63,810 bases of DNA, taken from contig CACMOJ010000009.1 of NCBI GenBank assembly GCA_902615325.1, forward strand, positions 1 to 63,810, read 5' to 3'. This document shows, in pieces, positions 45,138-59,193 of the stretch. A program made the translations under genes and the position numbers. Below the pieces are notes generated by a model, which worked only from the letters and a program-made list of their open reading frames with translations, ran no database searches and was not told the origin of the DNA. Position 1 is the stretch's first letter, and each line of letters opens with the position of its first letter. This DNA is from an uncultured SAR116 cluster alpha proteobacterium. Lineage in GTDB: Bacteria; Pseudomonadota; Alphaproteobacteria; Puniceispirillales; Marisalimonadaceae.

Positions 45138-45505
45138 CACAAAACTTCCGGTGCTAACGATATGATTTTCATAAATTTTTTTCCTCTAAGTTCCCTTGTT
45201 ACAGGTCCAAATATTCTAGTTCCAATTGGCTCGTTACTTTTGCTAACAAGTACGGCTGCATTTTTATCAAATCTGATACAAGTTCCATCATTTCTTTTAA
45301 CTTCCTTTGCGGTTCTTACAATGACTGCTCTATGAACATCCCCTTTTTTTACACGACCTCTTGGGATGGCTTCCTTAATAGACACAACAATAACATCTCC
45401 AACTGATGCAGTTTTACGACCACTTCCACCTAGCACTTTAATACACTGCAATAATCTAGCACCAGAATTATCTGCAACATCTAATTTTGTCTGCATTTGA
45501 ATCAT
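45137..45505 (-). CDS. rplN: 50S ribosomal protein L14
   Basis: L14 (122 residues) forms part of the intersubunit bridge. [49 protein letters not shown] and [24 protein letters not shown] are almost invariant in bacteria. It follows rpsQ by 13 bases. Confidence 0.98.
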   Translation of the reverse strand: MIQMQTKLDVADNSGARLLQCIKVLGGSGRKTASVGDVIVVSIKEAIPRGRVKKGDVHRAVIVRTAKEVKRNDGTCIRFDKNAAVLVSKSNEPIGTRIFGPVTRELRGKKFMKIISLAPEVL

Positions 45506-45518
45506 TTAATTCTCCAAA

Positions 45519-45746
45519 TTAATAAATCACTTCAAATTTTTTTGTCTTCGAAAACGGTTTTGTTTCAACTATCTCAACCGAGTCTCCAGGTTGACATTTA
45601 TTATCTTTATCATGAGCATGAATTTTTTTTGACTTTGTAACAAATTTCTTATAAATAGGGTGCATTATTCTTCTCTCAACTAAAACTGTAATTGTTTTAT
45701 CAGCTTTATTACTTACAACTTTTCCTGTTAAAATTCTTTTTGGCAT
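45519..45746 (-). CDS. rpsQ: 30S ribosomal protein S17
   Basis: S17 (75 residues) is an OB-fold primary 16S-binding protein. [44 protein letters not shown] and [23 protein letters not shown] match the family. Its ATG shares one base with the rpmC stop (TAATG). Confidence 0.97.
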   Translation of the reverse strand: MPKRILTGKVVSNKADKTITVLVERRIMHPIYKKFVTKSKKIHAHDKDNKCQPGDSVEIVETKPFSKTKKFEVIY

Positions 45747-45952
45747 TATTTAACCTTCATTAAATTATTATTTAAAATTGTCTTAATAGCAGCTATTTCT
45801 CTTCGAATTAATTTAAACCTTAAAGGATTTTCAATTTGCCCATTAACCGCTTGAAATCTTAAGTTAAATTGTTCTTTTCTTAAAAACTGTATTCTATCAA
45901 TTAGTTCATCTTTAGTTTTAGTAAAAAGATCTTTTGATTTGTGCTTAGCCAT
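45746..45952 (-). CDS. rpmC: 50S ribosomal protein L29
   Basis: L29 (68 residues) is a two-helix coiled protein at the tunnel exit. The conserved second-helix motif [30 protein letters not shown] is clear. It follows rplP by eight bases. Confidence 0.96.
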   Translation of the reverse strand: MAKHKSKDLFTKTKDELIDRIQFLRKEQFNLRFQAVNGQIENPLRFKLIRREIAAIKTILNNNLMKVK

Positions 45953-45960
45953 AATAAACC

Positions 45961-46371
45961 TTATTGTAATTTTCTAACAAATTTTGTGTTGAGTGGTAAC
46001 TTAGCAGCAGCTAAAGAAAATGCCTCTTTGGCAGATTCTTCACTAACACCATCAAGTTCAAACATAATCTTTCCAGGCTTAACCCTACAAACCCAGAATT
46101 CAGGTGAACCTTTACCTTTGCCCATTCTAACTTCAGCTGGTTTTTTCGATACTGGCACATCTGGGAAAATTCTAATCCACAATCTACCAGCTCTTTTTAG
46201 ATGTCTAGTAATTGCTCTTCTAGCTGATTCAATTTGCCTAGCAGTCACTCTTTCGGGCTTAGTTGCTTTTAATCCATATGAACCAAAATTTAGATAAACC
46301 CCTCCCTTAGCCATACCGTGTATCCTACCCTTATGGGCTTTTCTAAATTTAGTTCTTTTAGGTTGCAACAT
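45961..46371 (-). CDS. rplP: 50S ribosomal protein L16
   Basis: L16 (136 residues) helps position the A-site t[27 protein letters not shown], the segment [45 protein letters not shown] and the end match the bacterial family. It follows rpsC by 11 bases. Confidence 0.98.
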   Translation of the reverse strand: MLQPKRTKFRKAHKGRIHGMAKGGVYLNFGSYGLKATKPERVTARQIESARRAITRHLKRAGRLWIRIFPDVPVSKKPAEVRMGKGKGSPEFWVCRVKPGKIMFELDGVSEESAKEAFSLAAAKLPLNTKFVRKLQ

Positions 46372-46382
46372 AGTTTTCTCTA

Positions 46383-47063
46383 TTAAATTTGGTTTTGTGG
46401 TTTATTATTTAAAAGTTTGTCTTGAGCTAATGGATCATGTTCAATTATTTCACCTTTAAATATCCAAACTTTTACACCAGTAGCACCATAAGTAGTGAAT
46501 GCTGTTGCCTCACCATAATCAACATCAGCTCTTAATGTATGTAATGGAACTCTTCCTTCTCTGTACCATTCTGTTCTAGCAATTTCGGCACCTCCTAAAC
46601 GACCAGCACAATTAACTCTAACTCCTTTTGCGCCTAATCTTAAAGCTGCTTGGACTGCACGTTTCATAGCTCGCCTGAATGCTACTCTTCTTTCTAATTG
46701 TTGTGCAATTGTTTCAGCAACTAATTTTGCATCTAGTTCTGGTTTTCTAACTTCAATAATATTTAAATTAACATCATTACCAATTTGCATTTCTAAATTT
46801 TTTCTAAGAGTTTCAATATCTTGACCCTTTTTTCCGATTACCAGTCCTGGCCTTCCAGCATAAATTGACACTCTTGTTTTACCTGCTGGCCTTTCTATGA
46901 TAACTTTACTTACTGCTGCTGCTTTTAATTTATCAAATAAATATTTTCTTAACTTTAGGTCTTGATGCAATTGATCAGCATAAAACTTAGTTCCAAACCA
47001 ACGTGAATCCCATGTTCTATTTACACCTAGTCTGAAACCTAAAGGTTTAGTCTTTTGACCCAT
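46383..47063 (-). CDS. rpsC: 30S ribosomal protein S3
   Basis: S3 (226 residues) lines the mRNA entry tunnel. The N-terminal KH type-2 domain has [22 protein letters not shown] with the GxxG loop; the C-terminal domain has [29 protein letters not shown] and [21 protein letters not shown]. Its first 17 bases overlap the end of rplV. Confidence 0.98.
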   Translation of the reverse strand: MGQKTKPLGFRLGVNRTWDSRWFGTKFYADQLHQDLKLRKYLFDKLKAAAVSKVIIERPAGKTRVSIYAGRPGLVIGKKGQDIETLRKNLEMQIGNDVNLNIIEVRKPELDAKLVAETIAQQLERRVAFRRAMKRAVQAALRLGAKGVRVNCAGRLGGAEIARTEWYREGRVPLHTLRADVDYGEATAFTTYGATGVKVWIFKGEIIEHDPLAQDKLLNNKPQNQI

Positions 47064-47442
47064 TTTTGTCCTCCATTTCTTCAGAAAGTATAATTGTTAA
47101 ATGTGAAAATGGTTTTAATATTCTTGCACCTCTACCTCTTGCTCTAGCATGAAATCTTTTCATAACAATTCCTTTGCCAACAAAGGCTTCTTTTACATAT
47201 AATTTATCTATGTCTAATGAATGATTATTTTCAGCGTTTGAAATAGCTGATTTAAGAGCTTTTTCAACATCTTTGGATATTCTTTTTTTTGAAAACTGAA
47301 GTTTGGATATAGCAACATCAGCTTTTTGTCTTCTAATCATTTCTAAAACTAAATTTAGTTTCTGAGGACTAATTCTTAAATTTTTTAAGAAAACTTTAGC
47401 TTCGTTATCTTTTTCTCTACGAACATTTGGTTTAATACTCAT
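47047..47442 (-). CDS. rplV: 50S ribosomal protein L22
   Basis: L22 (131 residues) reaches into the exit tunnel by its beta-hairpin. [66 protein letters not shown] with the hairpin, and HLTIILSEE are conserved; the N- and C-terminal ends are slightly longer than in E. coli (110 residues). It follows rpsS directly. Confidence 0.97.
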   Translation of the reverse strand: MSIKPNVRREKDNEAKVFLKNLRISPQKLNLVLEMIRRQKADVAISKLQFSKKRISKDVEKALKSAISNAENNHSLDIDKLYVKEAFVGKGIVMKRFHARARGRGARILKPFSHLTIILSEEMEDKNGSKD

Positions 47443-47721
47443 TTATTTACCCTTGACTTTTTTATCAGCTGCATGGCCGTAAAAAGTTCTTGTTGGAGAA
47501 AATTCACCTAACTTATGACCAACCATTGCCTCTGTAATCGTAACTGGAATAAATTTTTTTCCATTGTGAACACCAAAAGTTAGTCCAACAAATTGAGGCA
47601 TAATTGTAGAACGCCTAGACCATGTTTTAATTACATCATTTCTACCTGATTCTCTAACCAAGTCAGCTTTTTTTATCAAATAACCATCTACAAAAGGACC
47701 TTTCCACACAGACCTGGTCAT
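47443..47721 (-). CDS. rpsS: 30S ribosomal protein S19
   Basis: S19 (92 residues) is a head protein near the A-site. [46 protein letters not shown] and [23 protein letters not shown] are conserved. It follows rplB by three bases. Confidence 0.98.
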   Translation of the reverse strand: MTRSVWKGPFVDGYLIKKADLVRESGRNDVIKTWSRRSTIMPQFVGLTFGVHNGKKFIPVTITEAMVGHKLGEFSPTRTFYGHAADKKVKGK

Positions 47722-47724
47722 AAT

Positions 47725-48549
47725 TTATTTATTCCTTCTTCTAATTATTAATCTATCAGTTTTTTTATTATTTCTTGTTCTTTTACCTTTTGTTGGCTTA
47801 CCCCATGGAGTAACTGGATGCCTTCCACCAGAAGTTCTTCCTTCTCCACCTCCATGCGGATGATCAATTGGGTTCATTGCAACACCTCTAACAGAGGGCC
47901 TTTTACCCATCCATCTTTTTCTGCCCGCTTTTCCAAAATTTTGATTTTGGTTATCTTGGTTTGAAACAGCCCCAATAGAACACATACAACTAGAAAGAAC
48001 TAATCTTACTTCACCAGATGTAAGTCTTAAAATTGAGTAAGATAAATCTTTTCCAATAACTTGTACATAAGACCCGGCCGATCTAGCTATTTGTCCACCT
48101 TTGCCTGGTTTGAGTTCAACATTGTGAACTATAGTTCCAACAGGCACAGAATTTAATGGCATAGCATTACCAGGTTTAATATCTGCTTTTGTTGAGGCAA
48201 TAACTTTGTTTCCAATTAATAATTTTTGTGGAGCCAATATATAACTTAATTCACCATCATTATATTTAATTAATGCTATAAAAGCTGACCTATTTGGGTC
48301 ATACTCAATCCTTTCAACTGTAGCTTCAATATCAAACTTTGTTCTTTTAAAATCAATAATTCTGTATTTCTTTTTATGACCTCCACCTCTCTGCCAAGAT
48401 GTAATTCTACCAGTATTGTTTCTCCCGCCCGACTTAGTAAGCCCTTTTGTTAATTTTTTAATTGGTTTACCACTAAAAAGCTCAGATCTATCGATTAAAA
48501 CAAGACCTCTTTGACCAGGTGTTATAGGATTATATTGTTTTAAGCCCAT
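47725..48549 (-). CDS. rplB: 50S ribosomal protein L2
   Basis: L2 (274 residues) is needed for subunit association and peptidyl transfer. [56 protein letters not shown], and [39 protein letters not shown] with the key histidine are present. It follows rplW by three bases. Confidence 0.98.
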   Translation of the reverse strand: MGLKQYNPITPGQRGLVLIDRSELFSGKPIKKLTKGLTKSGGRNNTGRITSWQRGGGHKKKYRIIDFKRTKFDIEATVERIEYDPNRSAFIALIKYNDGELSYILAPQKLLIGNKVIASTKADIKPGNAMPLNSVPVGTIVHNVELKPGKGGQIARSAGSYVQVIGKDLSYSILRLTSGEVRLVLSSCMCSIGAVSNQDNQNQNFGKAGRKRWMGKRPSVRGVAMNPIDHPHGGGEGRTSGGRHPVTPWGKPTKGKRTRNNKKTDRLIIRRRNK

Positions 48550-48552
48550 AAG

Positions 48553-48876
48553 TTAAACTCCCGCGGAAATATCTATTGTATTTCCTTCGTTTAAGGTAAT
48601 GACAGCCTTCTTAATATTATTTCTTTTTCCAAGAACTCCTTTAAATCTTTTAACCTTACCTTTTATATTAACAATATTAACTGACTTAACTTTAACTGAA
48701 AAAAGTTTCTCGACTGCGCTTTTAATTTCATTTTTATTACTTTTACTAGCAACCTCAAATACAACCTTATTAAACTCAGATAATTTTGTTGCTTTTTCAG
48801 TAATTATAGGTTTGAGGATTATTTTATAAGATTTGTTTAAATCAACATCCTTAAATTTTTTTTTATACTTTAACAT
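48553..48876 (-). CDS. rplW: 50S ribosomal protein L23
   Basis: L23 (107 residues) sits at the tunnel exit, the docking site of trigger factor and SRP. KIILKPIITEKATKLSEFNKVVFEVASKSNKNEIKSAVEKLFSVKVKSVNIVNIKGK is the family core. The extra N-terminal residues MLKYKKKFKDVDLNKS are lysine-rich. It overlaps the end of rplD by 14 bases. Confidence 0.95.
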   Translation of the reverse strand: MLKYKKKFKDVDLNKSYKIILKPIITEKATKLSEFNKVVFEVASKSNKNEIKSAVEKLFSVKVKSVNIVNIKGKVKRFKGVLGKRNNIKKAVITLNEGNTIDISAGV

Positions 48877-49486
48877 TTAATATCCTATCCTGAAATTCCT
48901 TCAAACCTTCCTCTGTAAAAAGAATATAATCCTTTTTTAAAACATCATATACATTCAATCCAATCTGATTAATTGTGTCAGCTAAAGGAACGTTATTAAG
49001 TGCTAATTTTAAATTATTACAATTATCATTTTTTCCAAAAACTAAAAGAAATTTTTTTATGCCTTCTTTTGTAAAAATTTTAATAATTTCTGATGTCTTA
49101 TTTGAAATCTTTTCAATATTAAAAACCAAAATATTATTAGTTTTAGCTTTTTGTGACAAAACAGATTTCAAGCCTAACACCCTAATTTTCTTAGGAAGAT
49201 TATGTGAATGTGATCTTGGTACAGGACCGTGAACAACTCCACCTCCTCGAAATTGAACAACAGATGCAGCTCCATGGCGAGCTCTTCCCCCACCTTTTTG
49301 TCTATACATCTTTGCAGTAGTAGATTTGACTTCACTTCTAGATTTAACTTTATGACTTCCTTGCTGTTTCTTAGCAAGTTGCCAGTTTAAAACTCTTAAA
49401 ATTGCATTTTCATTAGGATTAATACCAAATATATCATCCTTAATTGTGATATTGGAGTTAGTTTTATTTAGAGCTCGAACTTTCAA
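48863..49486 (-). CDS. rplD: 50S ribosomal protein L4
   Basis: L4 (207 residues) reaches into the exit tunnel through the long basic loop (KVKSRSEVKSTTAKMYRQKGGGRARHGAASVVQFRGGGVVHGPVPRSH) and, in E. coli, represses the S10 operon. The C-terminal half is more divergent. It follows rplC by three bases. Confidence 0.96.
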   Translation of the reverse strand: MKVRALNKTNSNITIKDDIFGINPNENAILRVLNWQLAKKQQGSHKVKSRSEVKSTTAKMYRQKGGGRARHGAASVVQFRGGGVVHGPVPRSHSHNLPKKIRVLGLKSVLSQKAKTNNILVFNIEKISNKTSEIIKIFTKEGIKKFLLVFGKNDNCNNLKLALNNVPLADTINQIGLNVYDVLKKDYILFTEEGLKEFQDRILNVKV

Positions 49487-49489
49487 CTT

Positions 49490-50353
49490 TTAACCTTCTT
49501 TATTATTTGTATTTTTTTCAATTTCTATTGTCTCTTGGTTAGATTCATTTATGACAGCACTTGATGTTTCATCTTTTGGTTTTTGATCATTTAACGTATC
49601 ATTTGTAACTCTATTAGAATTATTTTCAGTTTCCTCAAATTTTGTGCTTTTGTCTGATAAATCTTTTTCATCTTCTTTTATATCTTTTAAACCCGCAGGT
49701 TTTAAAATATCTTTTGGTAGGTTGAATTTAACTGCATCTCTTACTTTTAGGTAACTATTTTTAGGCCCAGGAACAGAGCCCTTAACATAAAGAAGGTCAT
49801 CTTCATCATTAACTTGAATAACAGTAAGATTTTGGATTGTCTTGTTTACATTTCCATACTGACCCGCCATCTTTTTACCTTTCCAAACCCTACCAGGATC
49901 TTGACTATTTCCAGTAGAGCCATGTGATCTATGACTTATAGACACGCCATGAGTTGCTTCCAAGCCAGCAAAATTATGTCTTTTCATTCCACCAGAAAAA
50001 CCTTTACCGTGGGAAACACCAGAAACATCGACTTTTTGTCCTACTTTAAAATGCTGTATCGAAAATATTCTACCTTCATCTACTAACATATCTTCATTAA
50101 CACGAAATTCTTTGAGAATTCTTTTTGGCTCTACATTAGATTTTGCAAAATGGCCTCGAGTTGCTTTGTTAATATTTTTAGTTTTTATTTTACCAGTCCC
50201 TATTTGGACTGCGAAATAACCATTTTTGTTTTGATCTAAAACTTTAATGACTTGATTTTCTTCAAGTTTCAAAATTGTTACAGGTATTGAATTTCCAGTA
50301 TTATCAAAAACTCTAGTCATTCCAATTTTCTTTAAAATCAATCCACTACGCAT
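49490..50353 (-). CDS. rplC: 50S ribosomal protein L3 with long acidic C-terminal tail
   Basis: L3 (287 residues) starts the 50S assembly. The family core is complete to about residue 215: ILKKIGMTRVFDNTGNSIPVTIL, VDVSGVSHGKGFSGGMKRHNF and SHRSHGSTGNSQDPGRVWKGKKMAGQYGN. A tail of about 70 residues rich in Glu, Asp, Asn, Ser and Thr follows (E. coli L3 has 209 residues), probably disordered. It follows rpsJ by ten bases. Confidence 0.97.
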   Translation of the reverse strand: MRSGLILKKIGMTRVFDNTGNSIPVTILKLEENQVIKVLDQNKNGYFAVQIGTGKIKTKNINKATRGHFAKSNVEPKRILKEFRVNEDMLVDEGRIFSIQHFKVGQKVDVSGVSHGKGFSGGMKRHNFAGLEATHGVSISHRSHGSTGNSQDPGRVWKGKKMAGQYGNVNKTIQNLTVIQVNDEDDLLYVKGSVPGPKNSYLKVRDAVKFNLPKDILKPAGLKDIKEDEKDLSDKSTKFEETENNSNRVTNDTLNDQKPKDETSSAVINESNQETIEIEKNTNNKEG

Positions 50354-50363
50354 AATTCAAACC

Positions 50364-50672
50364 TTAGATCTTTATCTCAACATCTACACCAGATGCCAAA
50401 TCTAACTTCATTAGAGCATCTACAGTTTGTGGCGTTGGTTCCACTATATCCAACAATCTTTTATGAGTTCTAATTTCAAATTGTTCTCTACTCTTTTTAT
50501 CAACATGAGGGCTTTTAAGTACTGTAAATCTTTTTAATGACACTGGTAAGGGAATAGGACCTTTTACCTGAGCACCAGTTCTTCTAGCTGTATTTACAAT
50601 CTCAGATGTTGAATGGTCAAGAATTCTGTGATCAAAAGCCTTGAGCCTAATTCTAATATTTTGATTCTCCAT
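50364..50672 (-). CDS. rpsJ: 30S ribosomal protein S10
   Basis: S10 (102 residues) is a head protein that also serves in antitermination with Nus[39 protein letters not shown] and [23 protein letters not shown] are nearly invariant. It follows tuf by 17 bases and opens the S10 gene set. Confidence 0.98.
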   Translation of the reverse strand: MENQNIRIRLKAFDHRILDHSTSEIVNTARRTGAQVKGPIPLPVSLKRFTVLKSPHVDKKSREQFEIRTHKRLLDIVEPTPQTVDALMKLDLASGVDVEIKI

Positions 50673-50689
50673 TAAATAACCTTAAATAA

Positions 50690-51880
50690 CTATGCTTCGA
50701 TACTGGAAACAACTCCTGCGCCTACAGTTCTACCACCTTCTCTTATTGCAAATCTTAACCCTTCATCCATAGCTATTGGCTGTATTAATTCAACAGTCAT
50801 TGCTATATTATCACCTGGCATTACCATCTCTGTCCCTGATGGCAACTCTACTGAGCCCGTTACATCCGTTGTTCTAAAGTAAAACTGGGGCCTATAATTA
50901 CTAAAAAAAGGTGTATGCCTTCCACCTTCTTCTTTAGTCAACACATAAGCTTCAGCTTTGAACTTTTTAAATGGCTTGATGGACCCTGGAGCAGCCAATA
51001 CTTGTCCTCTTTCAACTTCTTCTCTTTTTGTTCCTCTTAATAAAACCCCAACATTGTCCCCAGCTTCACCTTGGTCTAATAATTTTCTAAACATTTCTAC
51101 ACCAGTACAAGTTGTTTTTGTTGTATCTTTTAATCCAACAATTTCTATTTCTTCTCCAACCTTAACAACACCTCTTTCTACACGACCAGTTACAACTGTT
51201 CCTCTACCAGAAATTGAAAATACATCTTCTATGGGCATCAAAAAAGGTTGATCTTTTGGTCTATCTGGTTGAGGTATGTATTTATCAACTTCCTCCATTA
51301 AAGAGATTATAGATTTCACCCCTATCTCTTCGTCCTTTCCCTCAAGTGCAGCTAAAGCGCTACCTTTAATAATCGGTATGTCATCACCAGGGAATTCATA
51401 ACTCGACAATAACTCTCTAATTTCCAATTCAACTAGTTCTAAAAGCTCTGCATCATCAACTTGATCAACTTTATTTAAATATACAACCAACGCAGGAACA
51501 CCGACTTGTCGAGCTAACAATATGTGCTCTCTTGTCTGAGGCATAGGACCGTCAGCAGCATTCACAACCAAAATAGCACCATCCATCTGAGCTGCTCCAG
51601 TAATCATATTTTTAACATAATCAGCATGACCAGGACAATCTACATGAGCATAATGTCTGTTTTCAGTTTCATATTCAACATGAGCAGTAGATATTGTAAT
51701 CCCTCTTTCTCTTTCTTCTGGCGCTTTATCAATCTGATCATAAGCTGAGAACTCGGCTCTACCTGCATCAGCCATCACTTTGGTAATAGCAGCTGTTAAT
51801 GTTGTTTTACCATGATCAACATGGCCGATTGTACCAATGTTAACGTGTGGTTTGCTACGATCAAATTTCTCTTTAGACAT
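50690..51880 (-). CDS. tuf: Elongation factor Tu
   Basis: EF-Tu (396 residues) brings aminoacyl-tRNA to the ribosome as a GTPase. G1 is GHVDHGKT (19-26), switch I holds [14 protein letters not shown]3 is [12 protein letters not shown], and G4 is NKVDQVD. Domains II and III are complete, ending in [16 protein letters not shown]. It follows fusA by 24 bases; only this copy is visible here. Confidence 0.98.
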   Translation of the reverse strand: MSKEKFDRSKPHVNIGTIGHVDHGKTTLTAAITKVMADAGRAEFSAYDQIDKAPEERERGITISTAHVEYETENRHYAHVDCPGHADYVKNMITGAAQMDGAILVVNAADGPMPQTREHILLARQVGVPALVVYLNKVDQVDDAELLELVELEIRELLSSYEFPGDDIPIIKGSALAALEGKDEEIGVKSIISLMEEVDKYIPQPDRPKDQPFLMPIEDVFSISGRGTVVTGRVERGVVKVGEEIEIVGLKDTTKTTCTGVEMFRKLLDQGEAGDNVGVLLRGTKREEVERGQVLAAPGSIKPFKKFKAEAYVLTKEEGGRHTPFFSNYRPQFYFRTTDVTGSVELPSGTEMVMPGDNIAMTVELIQPIAMDEGLRFAIREGGRTVGAGVVSSIEA

Positions 51881-51904
51881 TTTATAAACCTCTCATTTTT
51901 TGTA

Positions 51905-54043
51905 TTATGCTAATTTTGCTTTAACTTCGTCTGCTACAGCTTGAGGAACTTGTTCATAATGATCAAATTGCATAGTGAATTGAGCTCTTCCTTGGCTCAT
52001 AGATCTAAGATTATTAACATAACCAAACATATTTGCCAATGGGACCATTGCATCTATTACTCTTGCATTACCTCTACTGTCCATACCTCCAACTTGCCCT
52101 CTACGACTATTTAAATCACCTATAATATCTCCCATGTAATCTTCAGGGGTAACAACCTCAACCTTCATAATTGGCTCAAGCAAAGTGGGGTTAGCTTTAG
52201 ACATGCCTTCTCTAAATGCAGCTCTAGAGGCAATTTCAAAAGCTAAAACAGATGAGTCTACATCATGGCTTGCTCCATCAATAAGATTAACTTTAAAATT
52301 AATACAAGGAAATCCTGCAACAACACCTGATTCTTTAGCAAAAGTTAGTCCTTTTTCTACTCCAGGTATATATTCAGTTGGCACGGATCCACCTCGAATA
52401 GAATTAATGAATTCATAATCGTCATTCTCGTTCGGAGAAAAAATTAATTTAACTCTTGCAAACTGGCCTGCACCACCAGATTGTTTTTTATGTGTATAAT
52501 CAACTTCAACTTCCTTAGTTATTGTCTCTCTGTAAGCAACCTGAGGAGCACCGATATTCGCTTCAACTTTGAATTCTCTTTTTAATCTATCGATTAAAAT
52601 GTCCAAGTGCAATTCACCCATGCCTTTCATTATAGTTTGTCCTGATTCCAAATCTGTCGAAACTTGAAAAGAAGGATCTTCAGCTGCAAGACGCTGCAAA
52701 CCAACAGACATTTTTTCTTGATCATTTTTGGACTTTGGCTCGACAGCAATTTCAATTACAGGATCTGGAAATGTCATAGTTTCGAGAACTACAGGTTTAT
52801 CGTTATCACAAATTGTGTCTCCAGTAGTTGTGTCTTTCATTCCTGCTAAAGCAACTATATCTCCAGCGAAAGCCTCGTCAATTTCTTCTCTATTATTAGA
52901 GTGCATCATCATCATTCTACCAACTCTTTCCTTTTTTCCTTTAGTAGAATTAAGAAGGCTATCTCCTTTTTTAATTGATCCAGAGTAAAGCCTCATAAAA
53001 GTAAGAGATCCCACAAATGGATCATTCATTATTTTGAAAGCCAGCCCTGAAAAAGGATCATTATCATCTGCTTTTCTTTCAATATTTCTTTTTTCATCAG
53101 GATCATTTGGAGCAAAACCCATGTATGAAGGAACATCAAGCGGACCTGGTAGATAATCTATAACACTATTAAGCATTGTTTGAACACCTTTATTTTTAAA
53201 GGCAGAACCACATAAAACAGGTACAAAAGACATATTCAATGTCCCTTTTCTAATCAAATCTCTTAAACTATTAATATCAGGCTCTTCACCATCTAAATAT
53301 TTTTCCATCCATGTGTCATCTTGTTCAACAGCTAATTCAATAAGTTCAGATCTCATTTCATCAGCTTTACTTTTTAATGAATCTCTGATGTCAACTAACT
53401 TCCATGATGCACCTAAATCATCTGAATCCCATATCCATTCTTTCATTGTGACAAGATCAACTAAACCTTCAAATTCATTTTCTGATCCAATTGGTAAATT
53501 AATAGGTATGGGCTTGGCACCAGTTCTATCTTGTACCATTTGCACACAATTGAAGAAATCAGCACCAATTTTATCCATTTTATTAACAAAGACAATTCTT
53601 GGAACTTTATACCTATCTGCTTGTCTCCAAACAGTTTCCGTTTGAGGTTCAATTCCAGCATTAGCATCTAAAACACAAATAGCACCATCTAATACAGCCA
53701 ATGATCTTTCAACTTCTATTGTAAAATCAACGTGCCCAGGTGTATCGATTATATTAAATCTAAATTTAGCTTCATTTTCTGTATTTCCGAATTTTTTATC
53801 AAAAGATGAACCATCTTCGGTTCTAAACCAAAAACAAGTTGTAGCAGCTGATGTAATAGTAATACCTCTTTCTTGCTCTTGTTCCATCCAGTCCATAGTC
53901 GCATTTCCATCATGGACTTCACCTATTTTATGGTTTTTACCAGTATAATAGAGAATTCTCTCAGTAGTAGTGGTTTTTCCGGCATCAATATGTGCCATAA
54001 TTCCAAAATTTCTATATCTTTGTAAGTCGAATTTTCTAGACAT
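51905..54043 (-). CDS. fusA: Elongation factor G
   Basis: EF-G (712 residues) moves tRNAs and mRNA during translocation. G1 is [15 protein letters not shown], switch [14 protein letters not shown]3 DTPGHVDF and G4 [10 protein letters not shown]; domains III-V ([25 protein letters not shown], and the C-terminal [22 protein letters not shown]) follow. A short insert (about 15 residues, [20 protein letters not shown]) between switch I and G3 makes it slightly longer than E. coli EF-G (704 residues), as in other Alphaproteobacteria. It follows rpsG by 12 bases. Confidence 0.98.
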   Translation of the reverse strand: MSRKFDLQRYRNFGIMAHIDAGKTTTTERILYYTGKNHKIGEVHDGNATMDWMEQEQERGITITSAATTCFWFRTEDGSSFDKKFGNTENEAKFRFNIIDTPGHVDFTIEVERSLAVLDGAICVLDANAGIEPQTETVWRQADRYKVPRIVFVNKMDKIGADFFNCVQMVQDRTGAKPIPINLPIGSENEFEGLVDLVTMKEWIWDSDDLGASWKLVDIRDSLKSKADEMRSELIELAVEQDDTWMEKYLDGEEPDINSLRDLIRKGTLNMSFVPVLCGSAFKNKGVQTMLNSVIDYLPGPLDVPSYMGFAPNDPDEKRNIERKADDNDPFSGLAFKIMNDPFVGSLTFMRLYSGSIKKGDSLLNSTKGKKERVGRMMMMHSNNREEIDEAFAGDIVALAGMKDTTTGDTICDNDKPVVLETMTFPDPVIEIAVEPKSKNDQEKMSVGLQRLAAEDPSFQVSTDLESGQTIMKGMGELHLDILIDRLKREFKVEANIGAPQVAYRETITKEVEVDYTHKKQSGGAGQFARVKLIFSPNENDDYEFINSIRGGSVPTEYIPGVEKGLTFAKESGVVAGFPCINFKVNLIDGASHDVDSSVLAFEIASRAAFREGMSKANPTLLEPIMKVEVVTPEDYMGDIIGDLNSRRGQVGGMDSRGNARVIDAMVPLANMFGYVNNLRSMSQGRAQFTMQFDHYEQVPQAVADEVKAKLA

Positions 54044-54055
54044 TTTTATTAGACC

Positions 54056-54526
54056 TCACCATCTGTAATGAGCGAATGCTTTATTCGCTTCTGCCATTTT
54101 ATGTGTATCTTCCCTTTTTTTAACAGAATTACCTTTATTAGATGAAGCATCAATTAATTCTGCACCAAGTCTATCAACCATTGATTTTTCAGATCTTGAA
54201 CGGCTACTGTTAATTATCCATCTTATAGCTAAAGCTTGAGACCTATCTGATCTTACTTCAACAGGCACTTGATATGTAGCGCCACCAACTCTTCTAGACC
54301 TTACTTCAATCTGTGGCTTTACGTTATTAAGAGCTTCGTGAAATAAAGTTAGTGGGTCAGACTTTGTTTTAGCTTTAATAAGATCTAAGGCACCATATAT
54401 AATTTTTTCTGCTGTAGATTTTTTACCATCATGCATAATACATGAGGTAAACTTAGATATTATAAGATCATTAAATTTAGGATCTGGCATAATCGTTCTT
54501 TTTACAGCTTTTCTTCTTCTAGACAT
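54056..54526 (-). CDS. rpsG: 30S ribosomal protein S7
   Basis: S7 (156 residues) nucleates 30S head assembly. [48 protein letters not shown] and the C-terminal [20 protein letters not shown] are characteristic. It follows rpsL by eight bases. Confidence 0.98.
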   Translation of the reverse strand: MSRRRKAVKRTIMPDPKFNDLIISKFTSCIMHDGKKSTAEKIIYGALDLIKAKTKSDPLTLFHEALNNVKPQIEVRSRRVGGATYQVPVEVRSDRSQALAIRWIINSSRSRSEKSMVDRLGAELIDASSNKGNSVKKREDTHKMAEANKAFAHYRW

Positions 54527-54534
54527 AATTAACT

Positions 54535-54906
54535 CTATTTTGGTCTCTTAGCACCATATTTTGATCTTCTTTGTTTTCTATCATTGACGCCCTGAGTATC
54601 TAAGTTACCTCTAATAATATGATAACGAACTCCTGGTAAATCCTTAACACGCCCACCTCTTATCATCACAACAGAGTGTTCTTGCAAATTATGACCTTCA
54701 CCAGGAATATATGAAGTTACTTCAAAACCATTAGTCAATCTAATTCTTGCAACTTTACGAAGAGCAGAATTTGGTTTTTTTGGAGTTGTTGTATAAACTC
54801 TTGTACAGACACCTCTTTTTTGGGGACAAGCTTCCATTGCAGGCACTTTTGTTTTCTTCAATGGTTTTTTTCTACCATTCCTAATTAATTGGTTTATAGT
54901 TGGCAT
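54535..54906 (-). CDS. rpsL: 30S ribosomal protein S12
   Basis: S12 (123 residues) lies at the decoding centre. The loop [19 protein letters not shown] has the wild-type lysines K43 and K44, and the [13 protein letters not shown] segment holds the aspartate often modified by RimO; neither site shows known streptomycin-resistance changes. It opens the str gene set behind the promoter at 54973-55001 and is preceded by an AAGGATAATT ribosome-binding region. Confidence 0.98.
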   Translation of the reverse strand: MPTINQLIRNGRKKPLKKTKVPAMEACPQKRGVCTRVYTTTPKKPNSALRKVARIRLTNGFEVTSYIPGEGHNLQEHSVVMIRGGRVKDLPGVRYHIIRGNLDTQGVNDRKQRRSKYGAKRPK

Positions 54907-54972
54907 AATTATCCTTATAAATTTAATGTTTTAGTGTCTGGTTTCCCACTACCTAATACATCAATGTTGCGA

Positions 54973-55001
54973 AAGATAAACTTTACAATCAAATAGGTCA
55001 A
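54973..55001 (-). promoter_or_regulatory. Sigma-70-type promoter before rpsL
   Basis: On the minus strand TTGACC (55001-54996) is followed after exactly 17 bases by TATCTT (54978-54973). The site lies in the 117-base spacer between rpoC and rpsL, the largest in the whole ribosomal block, and would give the str gene set a leader of about 60 bases. No rpoC terminator was recognised in the spacer. Confidence 0.62.
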
Positions 55002-55023
55002 GTTAAATTAAAAGTTTTTTTAA

Positions 55024-59193
<4,170 letters not shown>

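Noticed and set aside
53313-53645. Serine-rich plus-strand frame inside fusA
   Set aside because: Serine-rich antisense frames are expected opposite acidic or leucine-rich codons of an essential conserved gene.
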